Below, one piece after another: positions 61,668 through 64,000 of a stretch of 64,000 nt of DNA. The stretch spans positions 222,341-286,340 of the forward strand of contig NZ_VTZW01000003.1 of assembly GCF_009728995.1 (NCBI RefSeq). The letters run 5' to 3'. The notes beneath the pieces are model-generated. The model was not told where the DNA came from, made no database searches, and saw only the letters and a program-made list of their open reading frames with translations. Within the stretch, counting starts at the first letter, position 1; each line of letters starts with the position of its first letter. The position numbers and the translations under genes were made by a program. This stretch comes from Streptomonospora sp. PA3. GTDB taxonomy: Bacteria; Actinomycetota; Actinomycetes; Streptosporangiales; Streptosporangiaceae.

Positions 61668-61919
61668 CTAGGAGCGCGCCATGGCGACCGGCGTGCGGCG
61701 GCGCTTCAGCGCACGGCGCTCGTCCTCGCTCATGCCGCCCCACACACCGCCGTCCTGGCCGGTTTCCAGGGCCCAGCGCAGGCACGCGGTGCTGACCGGA
61801 CACGCCCGGCACACCTCTTTGGCCTCCTCGATCTGGATGAGGGCCGGACCGGAGTTCCCGATCGGGAAGAACAGCTCGGGGTCCTCGTCACGGCAGGCGG
61901 CGTGGTGACGCCAGTCCAT
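61668..61919 (-). CDS. whiB1: transcriptional regulator WhiB1
   Basis: 83 residues from the ATG at 61919 (AGGAG 8 nt upstream) giving the usual start MDWRHHAACRDEDPELFFP. Cluster Cys 9, 37, 40 and 46 (CRACPVSTAC), the GVWGGMSEDERR turn, and a basic tail RALKRRR. WhiB1 binds the main sigma factor; its 4Fe-4S cluster reacts with nitric oxide and it is essential in mycobacteria. A CRP-type site lies upstream at 61956, matching the known CRP control of M. tuberculosis whiB1. Confidence 0.95.
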   Translation of the reverse strand: MDWRHHAACRDEDPELFFPIGNSGPALIQIEEAKEVCRACPVSTACLRWALETGQDGGVWGGMSEDERRALKRRRTPVAMARS

Positions 61920-61955
61920 GCGGATCACTCCTCACGGTGAGGGAAGCGTGCGCTT

Positions 61956-61971
61956 TGTGAATGAATTCACT
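61956..61971 (-). promoter_or_regulatory. CRP-type operator upstream of whiB1; rest of 61920-62234 empty
   Basis: TGTGAATGAATTCACT: TGTGA-N6-TCAC(T), one base from the perfect CRP palindrome TGTGA-N6-TCACA, 37-52 bp before the whiB1 ATG. No gene is seen in the remaining bases of this divergent... whiB1/lipid-kinase upstream gap, which is less GC-rich than its surroundings. Confidence 0.7.
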
Positions 61972-62234
61972 AAGTCGGCGGCGACCAGGCGCAAGTCATC
62001 GTTGACTCCCGGTCCGGCGTGCGCCCAGATGGCGGGCGCCCAGGGGTCCGGTGATCGGACGGAGCCGCGCCGTGCTCCCTGACCTCGGAATCTCCCTTTT
62101 ACTCGCCCGTAACGTGCGGCGACACTTTGAGCGTGACAGCATTGATCGACGCATGCAAGGGCGCCTGTAAACCAACCTGGGCGACGCCGTGTCGTGTGCG
62201 TCACAGGCGTTATCGGCGGGTTATTTCCCGCTTC

Positions 62235-63170
62235 TTAACCGACGATTCGTAATGCCTTCGGTACGGATTCGAGATTGACCTGTTTCCGGTGTCCGAGGTA
62301 TTCGCCGTCGATCTGGAATGCACGCGGCGCGCGCGATGTGATGCTGATCGCACTCTGGTCGTGCCAGGAGACGTAGCCCGGCCCGTAGGGCGGCACCCCC
62401 TTGTGCGAGAGCATCTGGCGCAGCAACTGGGCGGTGCGGACGGTGTTCAGCTGGGTGAGCGCGAACAGGTCCAGGCCCAGGCCGAACCGCGAGCGCGGCG
62501 TGGGCTGCACCGGCACCGACCCCGCATAGGTCCACGGCGTCGTGTTGGTCACCAGGGCGAAGTACAGGTCGTGCACGGGATCGTGGCCGGGCGCGGCGAT
62601 GCGCAGCGAGGGCACGTTCGCGTCGCCGCGCAGGAACAGCTTCAGCGCGACGGTGATGTAGAGCCCCGGCGACGCGCGCCGGCCCCCGCGCCGCAGCCGG
62701 TCGACCTCGTGGACCACGTCGGCGTCCCAGCCGAAGCCCGCGCAGAAGGTGAAGTAGCGGTCGTCCTCGTCGGAGCGCAGCCGCCCCAGACCCACGGTGC
62801 GCCGCTCTCCCGCGCGCGCCGCCTCCAGCATCGCCCCGGTGGCCTCGACGGGATCGGTCGGGTGCCCCAGCGCCCGGATGAACACGTTGGCGCTGCCGCC
62901 GGGCAGGGCCGCGAAGCTGGGCCGCTCCAGGGTGTCGGGGGTGGCCAGCAGGCCGTTGACGATCTCGTTCACCGTGCCGTCGCCGCCCAGGCTGATGACC
63001 AGCTCGTAGCCCGCCTCCGCCGCCTGCCGGGCCAGCTCGCGCGCGTGGTCGCGGTACTCGGTCTGGGCGACGTCCAGCTCCATCTCGCGCGCGATCGCGC
63101 CGACGAGGACGTCGCGAGACCGGGGCGTGGTCGTGGTCGCCTGCGGGTTGACGATGAACAGGGCGCGCAC
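62235..63170 (-). CDS. diacylglycerol kinase-family lipid kinase
   Basis: 311 residues. Catalytic domain: ALFIVNPQATTTTPRSRD (about 3-20), ELVISLGGDGTVNEIVNGLL (GGDGT, about 55-75), FAALPGGSANVFIRALG (about 85). C-terminal beta domain with FTFCAGFGWDADVV and a final FQIDGEYLGHRKQVNLESVP. These are the marks of the DagK/YegS/sphingosine-kinase family; a diacylglycerol or related lipid substrate is likely. Homolog Rv3218 is beside whiB1 in M. tuberculosis, as here. Cytosolic, membrane-associated. Confidence 0.92.
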   Translation of the reverse strand: MRALFIVNPQATTTTPRSRDVLVGAIAREMELDVAQTEYRDHARELARQAAEAGYELVISLGGDGTVNEIVNGLLATPDTLERPSFAALPGGSANVFIRALGHPTDPVEATGAMLEAARAGERRTVGLGRLRSDEDDRYFTFCAGFGWDADVVHEVDRLRRGGRRASPGLYITVALKLFLRGDANVPSLRIAAPGHDPVHDLYFALVTNTTPWTYAGSVPVQPTPRSRFGLGLDLFALTQLNTVRTAQLLRQMLSHKGVPPYGPGYVSWHDQSAISITSRAPRAFQIDGEYLGHRKQVNLESVPKALRIVG

Positions 63171-63272
63171 GCGGCCCAGTCTAGAGCGCGGCTCCCGCCG
63201 GCCGCGCCCGCCCCCGCCGAGGTCGCGGCGGGGGCGGACGCGGCGACCCCCGTCGGCGAACTAGGCTGGAAC

Positions 63273-63686
63273 GTGTCTTCGCGCCCCATCACCATCACGC
63301 TCGCCGCGGCCGTCCAGGCCCTGGTCGCCGCGGCCGTCGCCGCGGCCGGCGGCTACGTGCTCGTCACCACGCTGCTGGGCCGTGCCGCCGACGTCGGAAC
63401 GGCGATCCCGCTGACCGCCTTCGCGCTGCTCGCCGCCGCGGCCGCGGGCTACTGCGCGTGGGGGCTGCTGCACCTGCACAACTGGGCCCGCAGCCCGGTG
63501 GTGCTCACCCAGCTGTTCGTACTCGTGGTGGCCTACTACATGTACACCAGCGGCCAATACGCGGTCGCCGCCGTCATGGTGGCGGTGGCCGCCGCCGGCC
63601 TGGCGCTGGTGCTGGCGCCGTCCACCACGGCCACGCTGTTCCCCGACGGCACCGTGCGCCGCGGCGGCTCGGCCGACGAGGAGTAG
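63273..63686 (+). CDS. four-helix integral membrane protein
   Basis: 137 residues from a GTG at 63273; the longer upstream frame would run across the divergent lipid kinase gene. Four hydrophobic helices (about 8-30, 42-60, 72-92, 96-117) with a short acidic tail RRGGSADEE. No domain recognised. TAGGCT lies 5 nt before the GTG and no RBS is seen, so the leader is very short or absent. Convergent with the sigma-factor gene. Confidence 0.75.
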   Translation: MSSRPITITLAAAVQALVAAAVAAAGGYVLVTTLLGRAADVGTAIPLTAFALLAAAAAGYCAWGLLHLHNWARSPVVLTQLFVLVVAYYMYTSGQYAVAAVMVAVAAAGLALVLAPSTTATLFPDGTVRRGGSADEE

Positions 63687-63763
63687 GCCCCGCCGACGGC
63701 GGCCGAGGGCGTCCTCGGCCGTCCTGGCACTCTGTGCGGCCCTTCACGGGCCTCGGCGGGCGC

Positions 63764-64000
63764 TCAGTCGTCGGTGGTCAGCGCCTGGCGCAGCTGCGCC
63801 AGCGTGCGGGCGAGCAGCCGGGAGACGTGCATCTGCGAGATGCCCAGCTCTTGGGCGATCTGCGACTGGGTCATGTTGCCGAAGAAGCGCAGCAGCAGGA
63901 TCCGCTTCTCGCGCGGCGGCAGCTGCTCCAGCAGCGGCTTGAGCGACTCCCGGTACTCCACGCCCTCCAGGGAGTCGTCGACGATGCCCAGCGAGTCGGC
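63764..64000 (-). CDS. SigB/SigF-type sigma factor (5' part outside window)
   Basis: The last 78 codons of a minus-strand gene that continues past the window. Region 4: [20 protein letters not shown] then [20 protein letters not shown] and [15 protein letters not shown]. The [14 protein letters not shown] and [21 protein letters not shown] stretches are typical for the stress/sporulation SigB/F/G group of Actinobacteria. Which member cannot be told from the C-terminus. It ends 77 bp from the convergent membrane gene. Confidence 0.9.
   Translation of the reverse strand, partial: ADSLGIVDDSLEGVEYRESLKPLLEQLPPREKRILLLRFFGNMTQSQIAQELGISQMHVSRLLARTLAQLRQALTTDD

Overview
This 64 kb window is very GC-rich, non-repetitive actinobacterial core chromosome broken by several repeat-rich islands. 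WhiB1 and WhiB7, a mycoredoxin, the mycothiol-type sigma/anti-sigma pair SigR-RsrA, a DasR-type regulator, AdnAB and UPF0182 together point to a filamentous actinobacterium, most likely Nocardiopsaceae (Nocardiopsis/Streptomonospora-like). From memory, gene content follows the Mycobacterium tuberculosis Rv3193c-Rv3228 neighbourhood (adnAB, nudC, mrx1, uvrD2, whiB7, Zincin_2, YlbL, UPF0182, rsgA, aroA, SRAP, sigH/rshA, pdtaS, whiB1).

Layout. 1-14.4 kb: partial TetR regulator, lipase-like hydrolase, moeZ, alkyltransferase-like protein, a hydroxyacid dehydrogenase/membrane pair, the two-gene DSB resection motor adnA-adnB and an alpha/beta hydrolase. 14.5-17 kb: 2.5 kb without a supported gene, holding a 73/146-bp satellite in two opposite orientations around a palindromic element. 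17-21.3 kb: a lipoprotein hydrolase and a two-component system whose kinase has an internally duplicated PspC/membrane sensor. 21.6-30.8 kb: M20 dipeptidase, nudC, ANTAR protein, mrx1, uvrD2, tesB, then whiB7 behind a leader with an upstream ORF and intrinsic terminator, and a SprT-like peptidase. 30.8-39.7 kb: Nudix, Zincin_2, SDR, moaE, YlbL-type PDZ protease, PPA1309 and UPF0182 proteins. 39.7-40.6 kb: two identical initiator tRNA genes in a direct duplication. 40.6-48.5 kb: lipoprotein, hisN, TetR, rsgA, aroA, OsmC, SRAP and thiC under a TPP riboswitch. 48.8-54.9 kb: methyltransferase, sigR-rsrA, a 28-residue Trp/Cys-ending peptide ORF, a pair of membrane HD proteins and a biotinyl carrier. 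55-56.2 kb: a tandem palindrome array. 56.2-64 kb: SnoaL-like protein, hotdog thioesterase, TPP enzyme, dasR, pdtaS, whiB1, lipid kinase, a membrane protein and a partial SigB/F-type sigma factor.

The strongest candidates for undescribed biology are: (1) a family of nested palindromic, MITE-like elements (about 290 bp; full, core-less and tandemly amplified forms) with terminal inverted repeats, placed mainly between convergent genes and in two cases overlapping the stop codon of the neighbour; (2) the higher-order satellite at 14.5-17 kb; (3) the whiB7 attenuator, where the upstream-ORF stop codon lies in the loop of a possible antiterminator; (4) the peptide ending in GWCWW directly before an HD-GYP gene. 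The regulatory theme is redox and translation stress: a sigma-R promoter precedes sigR, a weaker one precedes mrx1, a CRP-type site precedes whiB1, and a dre site precedes dasR.
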